Source: Aphrophora alni
Taxonomy: Eukaryota; Arthropoda; Insecta; Hemiptera; Aphrophoridae
DNA length: 64,000 bases
Direction: 5' to 3'
Assembly (NCBI GenBank): GCA_963513935.1
Contig: OY740774.1
Location: 27,113,949 to 27,177,948, forward strand
Shown: positions 47,280 through 59,160 of the stretch, piece by piece
How positions within the stretch are numbered: the first letter of the stretch is position 1
Layout of the letters: each line of letters opens with the position of its first letter
Program-made: the position numbers and the translations under genes
Notes under the pieces: model-generated
Databases searched by the model: none
The model's input: only the letters and a program-made list of their open reading frames with translations
What the model was told of the DNA's origin: nothing

Positions 47280-47375
47280 AAGCAAGATAGTATAGAGGGT
47301 AATAAAAAAGTGTAAATTCAGCTAGGTCCTTTGGGATTGCCACACTCGTACTTACTGTAAGAGACCCCCTGCGGG
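47280..47375 (+). repeat. Dispersed ~220-bp repeat family, 3' fragment (+)
   Basis: GTGTAAATTCAGCTAGGTCC, TTTGGGATTGCCACACTCGT and ACTTACTGTAAGAGACCCC are the tail end of the family; the 5' two thirds are missing. Confidence 0.75.
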
Positions 47376-48313
47376 GAACAAAAATCAATAAACTGCTCGG
47401 TCGCTCTTCCACCAATGACTAAATGTTCGGAGAAGAAAAAAAAGTTCAAACTATTGATAGAGGCTGAATAGAAATGAACACTTTCAGCAACTTGTTCAGA
47501 AAACCGTTTATTCGCGTACACTATCCACAAACATCTTCAAGAAGTGTTTTGTTCTAGTCAGGATATCTTAATAGCTGGAATAAATGTTATTGGCAGTGAG
47601 ACGGGTGTCCATCACCTTTGATTGATACTAAATAGAAAGTTTTGATTGATGTTGTGTCGATCATAGCACAGAGCCACCAAAGTCCTGCCTGCCATATGTC
47701 GTTGTCGTATTATGACTAATTGCAGCAAAGTCTTAAGTTATTCCTCGCTAGAGAGTAGAGTAGATAGGCAGGTGCATTGTAACGAATTTCCTATCTGTTG
47801 TATTACGTTCAGTTCACGGTCATGCTCGATGTTATCTCGGCAAAGGCTCAGGACATATGGTCAAACGGACAAAGTTCTTTGTACTGTTCCTAGACCAAGT
47901 TTATCTTGTAATTAATTTAGGTAAAAAATATTTTTAAAAGTTCATATATTTTATTTTGGTTTTTTTTGATGAATTTAATAGGATTGCAAAAAAAAAATGT
48001 AGAGAAGAATTAGTTGTTACGCAATTCCGCTGATATTCGGAAAGTAATCAACAGTGAAAAACCGTGCATTAACTTTGTCTCACAGCCTTCTACACAACCT
48101 TAAAATCTTTCAAAATATGTCTCTAACTAGGGTAATTTATTTTCTGTTCGGGTAACTCCCCTTCGGGAGTCCGTTACAACCAACCGCTTAGCATGCCTGG
48201 CAATGTTAAAGGTTTTCTTTTCTTTAAAAATTCATAAAAAATAATAATTGTATGCAAAACCTGACTTGTAGGATATCATTTTTCTCAGAAAGATGCGTAG
48301 AATTTATCTATGT

Positions 48314-48316
<3 letters not shown>
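47376..48316. other. No recognisable gene
   Basis: The copy of the AAAGTTAATGCAC motif at 48062-48085 is in reverse orientation (CCGTGCATTAACTTTGTCTC). The frames at 47318 and 47712 have no recognised domain. Confidence 0.4.

Positions 48317-48352
<36 letters not shown>
48317..48352. repeat. (TA)n microsatellite
   Basis: About 18 uninterrupted AT dinucleotides. Confidence 0.97.
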
Positions 48353-48356
<4 letters not shown>

Positions 48357-48854
48357 CAGTTTTGGAGTAAGAATGTTAGGTGTCAAAAAATGAAGTTAAC
48401 ATTTTTCAGAAAAACCTGTATGATCTAAATCAATAGCTTACCACCTTTTTTCAAGATATACAAAAGTCTTGTGTAATATTTGTGAATATATTTAGAAAAA
48501 AATAATTAATTTGTTACATTTAAAAAAAAAAATTGTTTTACGAAAAAAGGGAAAATGTTTTGCTTAATTTGAAAAATCACCATTAAATTATTAAATTTAT
48601 TAAATAAAATTGTTAACATTTTTATGAACTTTTGGTTGTATGGTAAATTATCTTCAAAACAGTATAAAAATTATTGACGTATGATGGATTTATACTAGGG
48701 TAAATGTTGAATTGCAAAAAAAGTGATTTCTTATCATATAAACACTGGAATGACAGCGGAATACCACTTGTAGGGTTAATATAAGTCTGGCTATCAGATC
48801 TATATTCTAATTACAGAATCAGTGATATCCTTCAGAGGCTAATGTTAGTAAGTA
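48353..48854. other. No recognisable gene
   Basis: AT-rich filler only. The phrase ATTGTTAACATTTTTATGAA and similar text recur as in the 50.7-51.1 kb stretch. Confidence 0.4.
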
Positions 48855-49085
48855 TGGGATTTGACAATTCCGAAGGACCTAGCTAGATCTAAACTTTTTT
48901 TATGTAGTCTTGAGTTAAATCATATTTTTCATCTTTCCTATCCGGTTTTCTCTTGACCAACTCTTGCTCTTTTCTGACCCTAACGTTATTAAAGTTTTTG
49001 AGATCTAAGAATCGTTATTTTACGTTCTTCGCTTCTTACTTTATAAAACGATGATGGACAACAGGTTTTTCGATTTTAATCAAGA
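48855..49085 (-). repeat. Dispersed ~220-bp repeat family, near full-length copy (-)
   Basis: GACAATTCCGAAGGACCTAG, TTTTTTTATGTAGTCTTGAG, CATCTTTCCTATCCGG, GACCAACTCTTGCTCTTTTC, CCTAACGTTATTAAAG and AAACGATGATGGACAACAGG occur in reverse-strand order. Confidence 0.85.
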
Positions 49086-49329
49086 AAAATAGACCAATGA
49101 TAACTATCTGGGGATCAATTGATCACAGAGAAACAATTGCTCAGGTGTTATTATTATTGGACTGCTCAAATACTTACGAATCCAAGTCAAATGTCAGTTA
49201 TCTTTAAAGATAAACCTAAAATATTCAATTCTTAAATTAAATAATTTGAAATAACTAAGCGTAAGTGTCCACGAAGTTGTCAAATACTAATTTATATTGT
49301 TTCTAATAAAATCTCAAAAAGAAAGCACA

Positions 49330-49605
49330 GTTGCTTAAAAGCGATACGTTGATCTCGAGGCTAAAGCTTTCACTTTGTGTGCAAGAGGATCCAAGTTCGA
49401 TCCCTAAAGAGGTTTAAAAAAATCTCGGGGTTGACCCAACATAGTGAGGTTACTGGGGAGCTTCGATGTAGCGAACCCTGGTTACGAAATCAAACGGAAA
49501 CTCGAATTGCTGACCACACATCACCTGATGAAAAGTCGTCTCGTGAGCATAGCCTCACAACCTGTTATTGTGCTCTAAAAAATGTATTTAAAGTTGAATA
49601 AAGAT
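49330..49605 (+). repeat. tRNA-derived SINE-like element
   Basis: The head at 49338-49406 has a tRNA-like layout: CTCGAGGCTAAAGC (D-arm region), TTTCACTTTGTGTGCAAGAG (anticodon arm), then the B-box-like AGTTCGATCCC at 49394-49404. A ~190-bp body follows (GGGGTTGACCCAACATAGTG onward) ending near GAATAAAG. The A box is weak and the ends are not fixed. A second tRNA-like string, TTAGTAATTAGAGCACGCGA, lies near 50405. Confidence 0.5.
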
Positions 49606-49644
49606 TTTCGTATCCTCTTTTACTCTCATAACTCATAATAAATA

Positions 49645-49845
49645 GGAGCCTGGCAATCCCGAGGGTCCTAGCTGGATCAACACCTTTTTTCATATAGTCT
49701 TGTGTTAGATCCCTCTCTTAACCAACTATTGATATCTTCGTACCCTAACGCTATTAGAGTATTCGAGAGGTTAGGGGTCTTTATTTTATGTTCTATTCTT
49801 CCACTTTTTATAAGGATGACCGAGTTGTTTTTTATCTTTAGACAA
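49645..49845 (-). repeat. Dispersed ~220-bp repeat family, copy (-)
   Basis: CTGGCAATCCCGAGGGTCCT, AGCTGGATCAACACCTTTTT, GTGTTAGATCCCTCTCTTAA, CCCTAACGCTATTAGAGTAT and TATAAGGATGACCGAG are present. It follows the SINE-like element by 40 bp. Confidence 0.85.
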
Positions 49846-50093
49846 TAAGAGAAAAAACTGTATTTATCATCGTTAACGCTCGGATCTATTTTAACTCAAT
49901 CATTATCGTATTAATTAATTAATTATAGAAAAATATAAACAATAGTCGGATTGTTTACGCTACCAGTATTAACAACATCGCATAATTTATCTTCGGCATC
50001 TAAGCGAAATTTGTTTTATACAAACCTAAATTTCAAGACAAACTCGTGGCTGCTGACCGAGAAGAATTCGTGACGGCAGGTCTGTTTTCATCA

Positions 50094-50342
50094 ATGTATC
50101 CTAACCAATTTCACGTTACTATAAAATTCCCTTTGATACAATATTTAAAAAAATTAACGTTTAAAACAAGACAAATGAGTAAAGTCGGCAACATATTGAG
50201 AGTTAGAGAAATGCCCAGTTTAATTACACGAAGTGGGCACCATTTCGTTTTGTCTTACAACGATTTCCACAAAAGATTAAAAGAAATAGAAATTAATTTG
50301 TGCTGTAACCTTGAGACTACTGCCCCACTGTTGCTTAGATAA
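50094..50342 (+). CDS. Hypothetical 82-codon ORF, weak support
   Basis: The frame from ATG 50094 (open upstream to 50046, from a GTG only) to TAA. Not recognised. It has mixed residues (FHVTIKF, SGHHFVLSYNDFHKR) rather than homopolymer runs, and an acceptor-like ATTTCAAG lies 50-60 bases upstream. Length alone is within what chance gives in this window, and no donor or partner exon was found. Confidence 0.15.
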   Translation: MYPNQFHVTIKFPLIQYLKKLTFKTRQMSKVGNILRVREMPSLITRSGHHFVLSYNDFHKRLKEIEINLCCNLETTAPLLLR

Positions 50343-52290
50343 AAAATGAAGCGGCCAGTTGGGCAATTAAATTTGCAACCTTCAACCATCCAAGCTTCGT
50401 CCTTAGTAATTAGAGCACGCGACCTGGAAATGCCGATATTTCTTCAATTCAAAGACTACCATTTTTTTCAATGCAATAACTTTTTCCCCTTTTAAAAACC
50501 AAATACTAAGCAAACAAAACTATTCGTCGTAAAATCAGTTCTGTACATGAAAGTAAATTTGAGAAAATCGTAATTTTGTATTTTTTCCGTACAACAGTTA
50601 GTTTAAAATTTTTAGTTGCGGTAAAGAAATGAAAAACATTTTGTTGAGATATGCCCTAATGTCAAATTTGATTACAGTCTATAAACTAGTTTATACTGTG
50701 GAGCACTGCACAGTTGACAGATTCCAAATATGTTTTTTGTAATCGTTTTTTTTAAATCACCAAAAATGGTAATATTATCCAAAATCCAACTTGTAATATA
50801 CCAACGTTTTTAGAAAAAGGTGCATAGAATAATAATTCATATACGTAATTTAAAAATGATAGATCTAAAAATTTAGGAGTTAGTATGTCAAGAATCAAAA
50901 TGTGGAGTAGCCGAAGCCAAAACTCAATATATACCAATTCAACCAAATGTTTCTAATGTTTTTCAAGATATATAAAAGTTTTGTATTGTAGTTGTGAATA
51001 TAATTGTGTAAAATTTATATATTTAGAAAATTTTCATTAGAAATTTTTTTTTGGAAAAAGTACAAAATAGCTAAAAGGTTAACAAATTTGTTACAATTCC
51101 TAATTTGAAAAATTCACCCAAATAATGTTATTTTATTCAAACCCCAACTTGTAATATACTTGTATAAATTTAAAAAAAGAAGCATAGAATTGAAATGTGA
51201 ATTTAGAATTTTTTTAGAATCATATATTTTAGTCAGATAGTCAAGAATGAGAAAAATTTTGTTTACGTAAAAAAACAAAAAAACAAACAATACTTTATTG
51301 AGTTTTATCGGCACAGATTTTTTGGTATATCACAATATTTCCCTATACTATCAAGTAAAATATATATTTGCGTCCATTTAATGAAGATCGGAAAAAAAAC
51401 CTTGTGACTGCCGGCGACGTAAAATCTCCTGAACAACCTAGTGGACCGGTTTCATTCAATTTCAAAGTGGACATATTTTATCTATATCTGAAGACTTATT
51501 TTATTAACTAAGGGGTGTCAAAACGGGGTTTTTTTAAATAGACTGCAACGATTTTCATCAAAATTTGCCTCTAAAGTCCCAAACAAAATGTAAGTTCGCC
51601 ATCTTTCTAAAAACTTAAATAATTTAAATCAAATACTTTTTAAGCGTAGGACTAATTTATGACACAAGAGAACCAAGCTTGTTGTCTAAAATATTTTTCT
51701 CCATTAAAAAATAATAATAATAATAACAATAAGAATAAGTTAATAAGGAGTGAACCTTCTATATAGCATCTTACCTCAGTATCACGTGAGATGTTCAGGA
51801 ATATAATTTTTGATTTAAAATGTATTTTTGTTGATTTACGTGAGAAAATTAATGACATTTTTTTGCCCAGTTTAATATACATTTGACAGTGAATTAAATT
51901 TGTTAGGTATAATTAAACAAAACTTGATCAAGCGTGAGATTTAACTGTGTCACTCTAAACTTTCGACAAAGGCTCATACTACAGTATTACTTATTTGGTT
52001 CCCAGATACCACAAAACTCGTAATTTGATGTCCAAACTTATAATTTGGGTCCAGAGTTCGAAATTTGACATACAATTTTATGTATATAATTATAGAGATT
52101 TGTCTTTGCTGACTACATTGTGCAGGTCTTAAAACATCAATTTTCTCTACAGCTCAAAAGTTTAATTTTTTAAAGGTCAAGACAAACAGAAGTGTAAAAC
52201 TAAATGTAGAGCTCCTGGTTGGTAGACCAAGTAAGCCCGAATACAAACCAAGAAAACTAAACATATGCACATAAACTAAGAAAATAAAAA
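50343..52290. other. AT-rich DNA, no recognisable gene
   Basis: The segment 50540-51100 contains degenerate stretches of the family B inner type (GAGATATGCCCTAATGTCAA). An (AAT)n run lies near 51708. Frames here are Phe/Leu/Lys/Asn-rich chance frames. Confidence 0.4.
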
Positions 52291-52294
52291 GTAA

Positions 52295-52550
52295 TAGTCG
52301 AGCAGCGGGCGGATACATTTGATCGAGGCCGTTAGAGAGCGCAATGCCCTTGAATAAAACATTGAGTGGGGGGGACAACAGGTGGGGGTGGCATGTGGCC
52401 TGGAACACGCAATGCATCCCTCTACCCCACCCCTTGTAATTATTCTTCTTATCCTCGACTTGTATCTCGAGGAGAAAAACGTTTAAAGACATCGAACACG
52501 AGTCGTCGTTGTCTTTGTCCAAAACTCTCAATGACCTGTCTTTGGACTTG
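52295..52550. other. GC-richer single-copy-looking island
   Basis: Contains GCAGCGGGCGGATACATTTG, CGAGGCCGTTAGAGAGCGCA, GGTGGGGGTGGCATGTGGCC and CCTCGACTTGTATCTCGAGG (palindromic ends). Open frames cross it on both strands (125 codons minus, 61 plus), but neither shows a domain or a supported start. It may be conserved non-coding DNA. Confidence 0.3.
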
Positions 52551-52745
52551 ACCTAGTTGAAATATGTGAACTTGTCTTTTGTTTTAAACTTAAATTGTAA
52601 AGTGAAAACTTAACCCTTTATTATATCAATGCTTAAATTGAGTAAACATTGGTAACTAAATCTAACCAAAAGAAAGTAAAATTGTGAACAAAATAAAGTG
52701 TGCAAAAATTAGCTACGGTATCCTGATCTTCTGAAAGTGATTAAC

Positions 52746-52785
52746 AGTGCAAAAATATTGCATTAACTTTCTCAAACACCCAACC
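52746..52785 (-). repeat. Dispersed GAGAAAGTT motif, copy (-)
   Basis: The reverse complement reads TGTGGTTGGGTGTTTGAG, AAAGTTAATGCAATATTTTT, GCACTG, the longest match to the copy at 9620. Confidence 0.75.
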
Positions 52786-52924
52786 ACAAGCACACACATA
52801 CATTAACCAAAAACAATAATCTTAGCTATCATGTACAGATATGTGAGAAAAAAATTCTTTCTAATATGATGGGGATTCTTCCCCAGGGTTTCTTCGTTGA
52901 AATCTTCCCGGACATAGAAGATAT

Positions 52925-53110
52925 GAGCTGTTGAGTGGATCACTTGATCTCACTGTTATGGACTACTTTTTAGGGGAAAATATGAAAGACATGTTGTACA
53001 CTCGTAAATCTAAGAGTTTGAATGAATTGAAAGTGTATGTTAAAGATGGATTTACCGAAACTGATAAAGGCAATTTGAACACATACAGAGCTAAACAGAA
53101 AATTCCCTAA
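52925..53110 (+). pseudogene. Mariner/DD-E-type transposase, C-terminal remnant
   Basis: A 61-codon open stretch reads LSGSLDLTVMDYFLGENMKD, then MLYTRKSKSLNELKVYV and onward to a stop. It lines up with the end of insect mariner-type transposases: RSPDLTPLDFFLWG (which holds the last catalytic acid), then a K-x-x-VY stretch, then LEELK. Here the proline of SPDL is lost, and TPLDFFLW reads TVMDYFLG. The rest of the transposase is missing upstream. No inverted terminal repeat was matched to it. Confidence 0.6.
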
Positions 53111-53154
53111 TTCTTCCCACAACGTAAAAAAAACCCTTAGTTATTGTAGCTCAT

Positions 53155-53205
53155 GTATCACTGAGGATGGCGACTTTGGCGTTGAAACGCGTTTGATTAA
53201 GTAAA
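53155..53205 (+). repeat. Short dispersed repeat shared with 44950-45002
   Basis: ATCACTGAGGATGGCGACTT, TGGCGTTGAAACGCGTTT. It lies 45 bp after the transposase remnant and may be part of the same element. Confidence 0.65.
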
Positions 53206-56200
53206 CTTAATTATTGTGAGATCTTGTGTTCGAGTTTTATTCTATCTAAAGAGAAGTAAAGAAAACTGTTTCCCAAAAATTCCCCAAACTTCAGATTTTC
53301 GAAAGTTTAAGTCTTATAATTTTGTGTAAGATCTGAAAACACGATAATTAGGGTTAGCTCCTATATATTGTCGGTCATTTTCAAAATTTTGCAGAACGGG
53401 TTTTTAAATTCCACGAAAAAGTAACGAAAATAACCAATTTAAAGTTTTTCTTAGGATCAATTGTTTACGAGATACCTATAGCGTTCACGATAAAATAATC
53501 ACCCTGTATATAAAAACGCGAATGTCCGGATTGGTTGACTCATCAACGTCCAGCACAACCTCTGGAACTAGAAACATGAAAACACAAAATCCTTCTTTAA
53601 GTAAGAACCCACTAAGAAAAAATTTCAAGATATATTGCACACACGTTTGGCACTTATTATCAAAAAATAATTACAGCTACTATGAAAAAAAAACTTTTGG
53701 ACACTCACGTGTGTTATTATTTTTATTCAAAAACTAGATCTATCCCCAAAAAATTTAATTTTCTACTACGTAGGCTATATGTAGTCTATAAACATAATTT
53801 TTGCATAACTTTGTACAGCATTTCACCTTTCTAGAGTTCATGGAAAAAGAAGAAACCCTCCCCTGCTTCATAGACGACAGTTGTGCCCAATTATCTTGGA
53901 CCCTCCTAGACTCTCATCTCCGACTTGCATGCCTTTCCTGCTCCATGACTTCCGGGTATTTTATGATAATTGGATAAAGTTACGGGAAAGATTTAAGAGA
54001 CATTTTTAGCAGGTGACATGCAACTAAGAGATGAAGAGATTTTAGAAATTAGGCTCTGTGGTAGATAAGGTCTTTGCGAGAGATTTCTGTCGGTGTGTTT
54101 TGAAGTTGATTCAGAAGATATAATTAACGAAATACTGGAGTGCAGCTGATAGCTGACATTTTAGAAGACGAATTTCTTTTGTAGGTCCGTACGTTTGTTG
54201 ACCTCAACTCTGCCAGTTTAACAAAATAGATGAAATATACTATTTCTATTGCGTTGCTCCTTCTTCAACTACATGTATTACAAAATATATTTACATACGT
54301 AGACTATCAAATGCTTACAGAATATAAAATAAAACGTCCTCTACTTATTTATAAATACAATTACAAACAAATTTACGATCGACATCATGGTACTTACACA
54401 GCTCCATTAAAAAAGTGTAATAATACAAGCAAATACTATAAATGTAATGCTGAAAAGGTGGTTTCTTGGAAATATTGTTCACCATCACTCCAAAAATTCC
54501 GATTCGAGATTTATAGGTAAAAACAAAAAAGTCGGCTATAGGGCTCCACCGATTTCGTTTATAGTTTAGTGATGTATCAAAATTACTGCCCCAAAGCCGT
54601 ACAAAATCGCAAGTAAAAATATATTACGATTTAGGAATATTTGACAAAAAAAAATAAATAAAAAGAAAAAGAACATTCACTGCCGTCATTCAAATTCAGT
54701 AATATTTAAACTGAGTACGTATTTATGGAACAAGCAAAGCAACTTTAGGCTTTATTTAAATAAATATATTTTCCTCCAGCTAACGCTAAAAGTAGCCTTT
54801 CCGACTTCTACACAGAGTTGATAACTGTTACTTTTCCGCCTTGGGGGGGGGGGGGGTTATCCATAAGTAATGAATCTATGATAAATCAGCTGTTTGTGGT
54901 ATCATGGCAACAGACGACAAAAAACCATTGTTTACATTATTTGTAAAACCCGAGGTTCATTTAATTTTGTTGCTGTCATAACCTAACTTCTCAAACGAAA
55001 CATTTTGATAGTTCCTTACTTTAAAACATTATGCATAGTGATAGTAACAGTGATTTTTAAGTTACTCTTACAGAGATTCTTCAAGATGGTGATTTGCAAT
55101 TCTTATCTCTTGTTAGAAAAATCAAGAAAGAGATATGAAATAACGTACGAACAATTGATGACTTGGTGTAATGTTAAGGGGACTAGTAAAATTTAATGAT
55201 AGTATATTTTTAACATAAATCTAAAAATTGCAACAATAATATTTTATGTACATGTAAGACAAATGTTGTGTGTGTACGCGTGAAACAAGCCCTTGAGAGA
55301 TCTCTCTTTGCGACAAAATCGTGCTTTCCTATCTAAAAAAATTTCAAATGGCGTCAATTTTTACTTTTTGATTCATAACTATAGAATTAATATTTTTAGG
55401 GACGATTAATTTTGTTTGGTTTTGCGAAAGGTTGAGTGAGAACTAATTTTTCCACTATTCTAATTGAATGGTTATGAAGGGGCGGGGTAGTTCAAAAAGC
55501 CTCTTCTTTAGAATCAGCCAACCTCAACTAATTTATAACTGAATATAAGAAACCTATGAGACATACGTAATCCGCCTCTGAGTAGTGCTGAAACTCTCAC
55601 TTACACGGCCAATGTTGTGATAAAGGCCTGCACAAGTTATAGCCGATGTCAATCTAAAGTGTGGCGATTAGTAAAGGTGTGACGACATTCTAGGATTAAT
55701 TATGTAAACAGGGGTTACAGGTGCGACCCGCCAATAAAGATAAACTCTGACCCAGGTGAAAACAGTGACCTAATTAAAGGACTTATTGTTTTGATAACTT
55801 AAATTGATTCTATAAAACTTGAGACAGTATCCTGCCTTAAATATGTCAAGAGAGCAGTTGGCACTACGGCGAACAGTTGTGTAAATTAGGACACTTCTGG
55901 AGAAAATTTTCTAAAAGATTAAAAATTCAACAGATTTTTATTCAAAACATTCGTGTATGGGTTTCCTCTTCAACTGCAACTTCTTTGTTAATCTAAGCTT
56001 TTCTTAACGGAACCTGTTTTAAATACGCCGATAATTTCCAATAAATTTTGGTTAAATTATAAAGATCAACCCTTACCCCATTAAAAATGAGCCAAATTGC
56101 GGGTAAAAGAAATTTTTAGGAATACATGTCAAAAATAATCCTCGCCAGTAATCGGCGGTATTATTCCTTAATACACGTTCCTTGTGATTTAGTTGCACCG

Positions 56201-57259
56201 AATGATGACTACGAAATATAAGGCCTGACAATAGGCCTATCAATTAATTTTTATTCGTATTCTTCCAAATTCGGATATTTTAAGAAAAAATAAGCTGTTC
56301 AAAATAATATGCAAGAAATTAATTAACAACTAACGCTACAAAATCAAAAACCAATTTGTGTAAAATCAACTTGATGATAGGATAAGCCTACTATTAATTA
56401 GTTTAGGCATTTAATTAACAGGCAATTACTGAACTAAGGTATTGTAGTTCTAACGGTTCCAATAAACAAATAAAACTTGTAGGAAATTTTATTGAAATTG
56501 TGGGTGTTGTAGAGAATTACCAAGATATTGTTTTTAGTTTTTTGTAGATAACGGTTATGTTTTAAACTACAGAAAATACAAAAAAAATACAATACTGTTT
56601 TGTACTTTTTTTTTGTAAAGTTAACGGTTTTCGAAATATTCGACGTTAACGTTTTAAAATGGCCGTCATTTTTAAATTAAACAAAAAAGTCCTTGTTATT
56701 TGTGCTCTTGTAAAATTTAACATATTTACTAAATTTTGAACCAAATATCTCTTTATTATCTATTTCCATAGTTATAACGTTTTTTGTAAAAACAAACTAC
56801 GGGAAAGTAAGCATTTTGGAGAACTATGATTCTATCAAATTTGTTTGTTTATTTTAACACGTAAAATGAAGTCCCAAAGTTTCAGGATATCTTCGTGAAT
56901 CACAGATAAGTAGATAGTATGATTACGTACGGCTGTATGGTTTAGTTTCGTCCTGATATTGCCCACAATTATTAAGGGTGCGCCCTAAACATAAAATAAC
57001 AAAACGGTGTGGCGCCTAGAAAATCACTTCAGATTTTAACGTATGCAGAATAAAATTTGAAGAAAACTTAAATTATTTATTCATAGAAATTAGGAAGTCA
57101 TTACGTTAATTAACTATATGTCAATTGAAGTCTACTATTGTCTTATAAATTAAAAATTTGTGTTTTCAACAATTAATAGTTTTGAATTAGAATTAGAATG
57201 TTTAAAAACAATTTCCTCCATATTACATTATTTTTTAAGGTCCAAAGTTTTCGATAAAA
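53206..57259. other. No recognisable gene
   Basis: A transposon end CACCCTGTATATA lies near 53500, a G run at 54843-54856, and a family B fragment (reverse) near 54715-54775. Between 55570 and 55790 the sequence is single-copy-looking and balanced in composition. The frames at 54230 and 55005 carry no domain. Confidence 0.4.
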
Positions 57260-57480
57260 AGCGAATAAGAAAACGGTCCCTCAAGGGTCACTTATTGGGA
57301 GTGACAATCCCGCGTAAATCTAGCTGGATCTACACTTTTTCCATGTAGTTTTTAGTTAGATCCCTCTCTATCATCTTTTCTATCAAGCCTTCTTTCACCA
57401 ACTCTTGTTTTCTTCCGATCCTGATGATATTAAAGTATTTAAGGGTTAGAGTTCTTAATTTTATGTTTTCACTCTCAAAC
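57260..57480 (-). repeat. Dispersed ~220-bp repeat family, copy (-)
   Basis: CCTCAAGGGTCACTTATTGG, GAGTGACAATCCCGCG, AATCTAGCTGGATCTACACT, TTAGATCCCTCTCTATCATC and CACCAACTCTTGTTTTCTTC are present. The head end is missing. Confidence 0.85.
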
Positions 57481-57579
57481 GCATCTACAAATCGATATTA
57501 AATTTGGAACAAGGGGAAAAATGTATGTAAAAATGGGATAAAACAGTATGAAACGGTTCCAAGACATTTTTTGTAGAGA

Positions 57580-57690
57580 CGGCCAACTGCCATCAATAAG
57601 TAGCGTTACTGCTAAGCTGCGATGCCAAGTTGTGCATTAATTCACCCGCCTAAAGCAGACGGACCCGTTTATTTCATGAATTTATTTTTT
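57580..57690 (-). repeat. Dispersed family E, copy (-)
   Basis: The reverse complement of this stretch gives GGGTGAATTAATGCACAACT, TGGCATCGCAGCTTAGCAGT and AACGCTACTTATTGATGG, matching 44760-44840 in opposite orientation. Confidence 0.75.
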
Positions 57691-57696
57691 CTTGTT

Positions 57697-57910
57697 GTTT
57701 AAAGGTGAAAACCCTCCCCATCATTTTCCCCTTATATAAAAAAATAAGAAAAGAATATAAAATAAAAACCTTTAGCTCACGAATAATAATGTCAGAGTCG
57801 GAGTGTCAGTGTCAGAGATCTGATAGGATAGATGAAAGACAACTCAAGACTACATAAAGGTGTAGATCCAGCTAGGCTTCCTCGGTATTGCAACGCAGTT
57901 CCTGAGGGAT
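57697..57910 (+). repeat. Dispersed ~220-bp repeat family, copy (+)
   Basis: GTTGTTTAAAGGTGAAAACC, CTCCCCATCATTTTCCCCTT, AAAATAAAAACCTTTAGCTC, ATCTGATAGGATAGATGAAA, AAAGGTGTAGATCCAGCTAG and ATTGCAACGCAGTTCCTGAG are present. The frame at 57832 starts inside it. With the copy at 57260 (-) it forms a head-to-head pair about 220 bp apart. Confidence 0.85.
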
Positions 57911-58550
57911 TATTCCATATATACAGTTCTATTTATAAACACAACGTCTCTGTCAGTTTGTATGTTTATAACTCCACAACTTCTGATCCGATTTCCATGC
58001 AACTTTATTTCCTATGTAGGTTAAGTTTTAGTATTTGTTTCATTTATAAATTAATTAGTTCCGAAGTTAAGTTTGTATGCATGGTAATACGAAAATCAAA
58101 ACTTTCGACATATTTTACCAGTTTTCTTTAAATTTTCAGTGATAAGATGGTGTACTTTTTGTCTATGATAGGACATTCGGATTTATGCACCGGTGATCTA
58201 ACTACCAATCCACCAAAGTATTTGTCTAATTAATAGTGCGAACGAAGCAAAACGACCAATCGCTAAAAATAGAGAAAAAGTCAAATGAAATTTTAACTGC
58301 TTTCTAAAGACTTCCACTTTTTACCATTCCTTAAAATATAAACTTCCTTACTTTGACGTTTTCATAAGTTAAACTTTTCGAGTTTCAATGGTTTACGAAA
58401 CTATCAAATAAATTATTATTTACATAACAGTTACAGTATTTAGTTCCCTGTTAATTTCCTTTAAAATTTTATGTAATTCATGTAACTTGTCATTCATCAA
58501 TGAACCAAAACAGTAATTGGATCTGTTATATTTCGAGGAGTGAAGTGTAT
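57911..58550. other. No recognisable gene
   Basis: The start, CACAACGTCTCTGTCAGTTT, resembles other mobile-element leaders. Nothing else is identified. Confidence 0.4.
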
Positions 58551-58554
58551 TTTT

Positions 58555-58960
58555 ACCAGAACCACTAAATTAATTATGATTGATTTGACTTATCATGAAA
58601 TACGGAAGTTCGACATCGGGCGCTCCTTGTTTCAATTTTGCCCAGGGTGCCTGTCAAATTTACAAAATAAGTAGTCCAGTCTCGTATTTCTAGGGCATCC
58701 TTCGAGATGGGTGCGGAATCCAGCATCTCCCGCTGGCAGCCATGTCACACATAAATTAGATCGGATCTGTCTAATTTATTATTCGACTCACTCAGTGTTA
58801 ATTGGATAGTCACCTAAACATTACCTTAATTGCTTGTTTGCCAATCAGCTGAGATGACATACAATTAATTTACTTTTTGACAGACGCATACGAGTTGTAG
58901 TCTGCTAATAGATGGTTTGATTAAAAGCGTGTCTACTGTCAGTCTAGGTTAGGTTATTTA
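58555..58960. promoter_or_regulatory. Single-copy-looking island, candidate regulatory DNA
   Basis: It is balanced in composition and free of the local repeat families. It holds an inverted repeat TAAATTAGA (58752-58760) / TCTAATTTA (58770-58778), clustered TAATT homeodomain-type cores, CAGCTG and TTGTTTGCC (forkhead-like). No coding frame. The regulatory role is inference only. Confidence 0.25.
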
Positions 58961-59092
58961 TTTAAATAATTATATCAAAGATGAAGAATTGAATGTTTTT
59001 GTGATGTTAAACATATCGGAGAGGAAGTATTAGGTTTAGTGTTTAGCGCGAAAATATCCGTGTTTGAGGTCCAATCCGTAATGAAGTTTGTC

Positions 59093-59160
59093 TCCCTACT
59101 GTCTGTCGTTTGTTCAGTATTCTACAGTCCAAATGAGTAGATTTTTATCAAATTTGAGTT
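59093..59160 (+). repeat. Dispersed repeat shared with 8374-8453
   Basis: CTGTCTGTCGTTTG, CAGTATTCTACAGTCC and TTTATCAAATTTGAG match the copy at 8374. The open frame at 59194-59523 (-) follows but reads through further repeat-like sequence. Confidence 0.7.

Noticed and set aside
52154..52531. 125-codon minus-strand ORF
   Set aside because: No recognised domain, and the hydrophobic C-terminal part comes from AT-rich filler. The DNA itself is kept as an island of interest.
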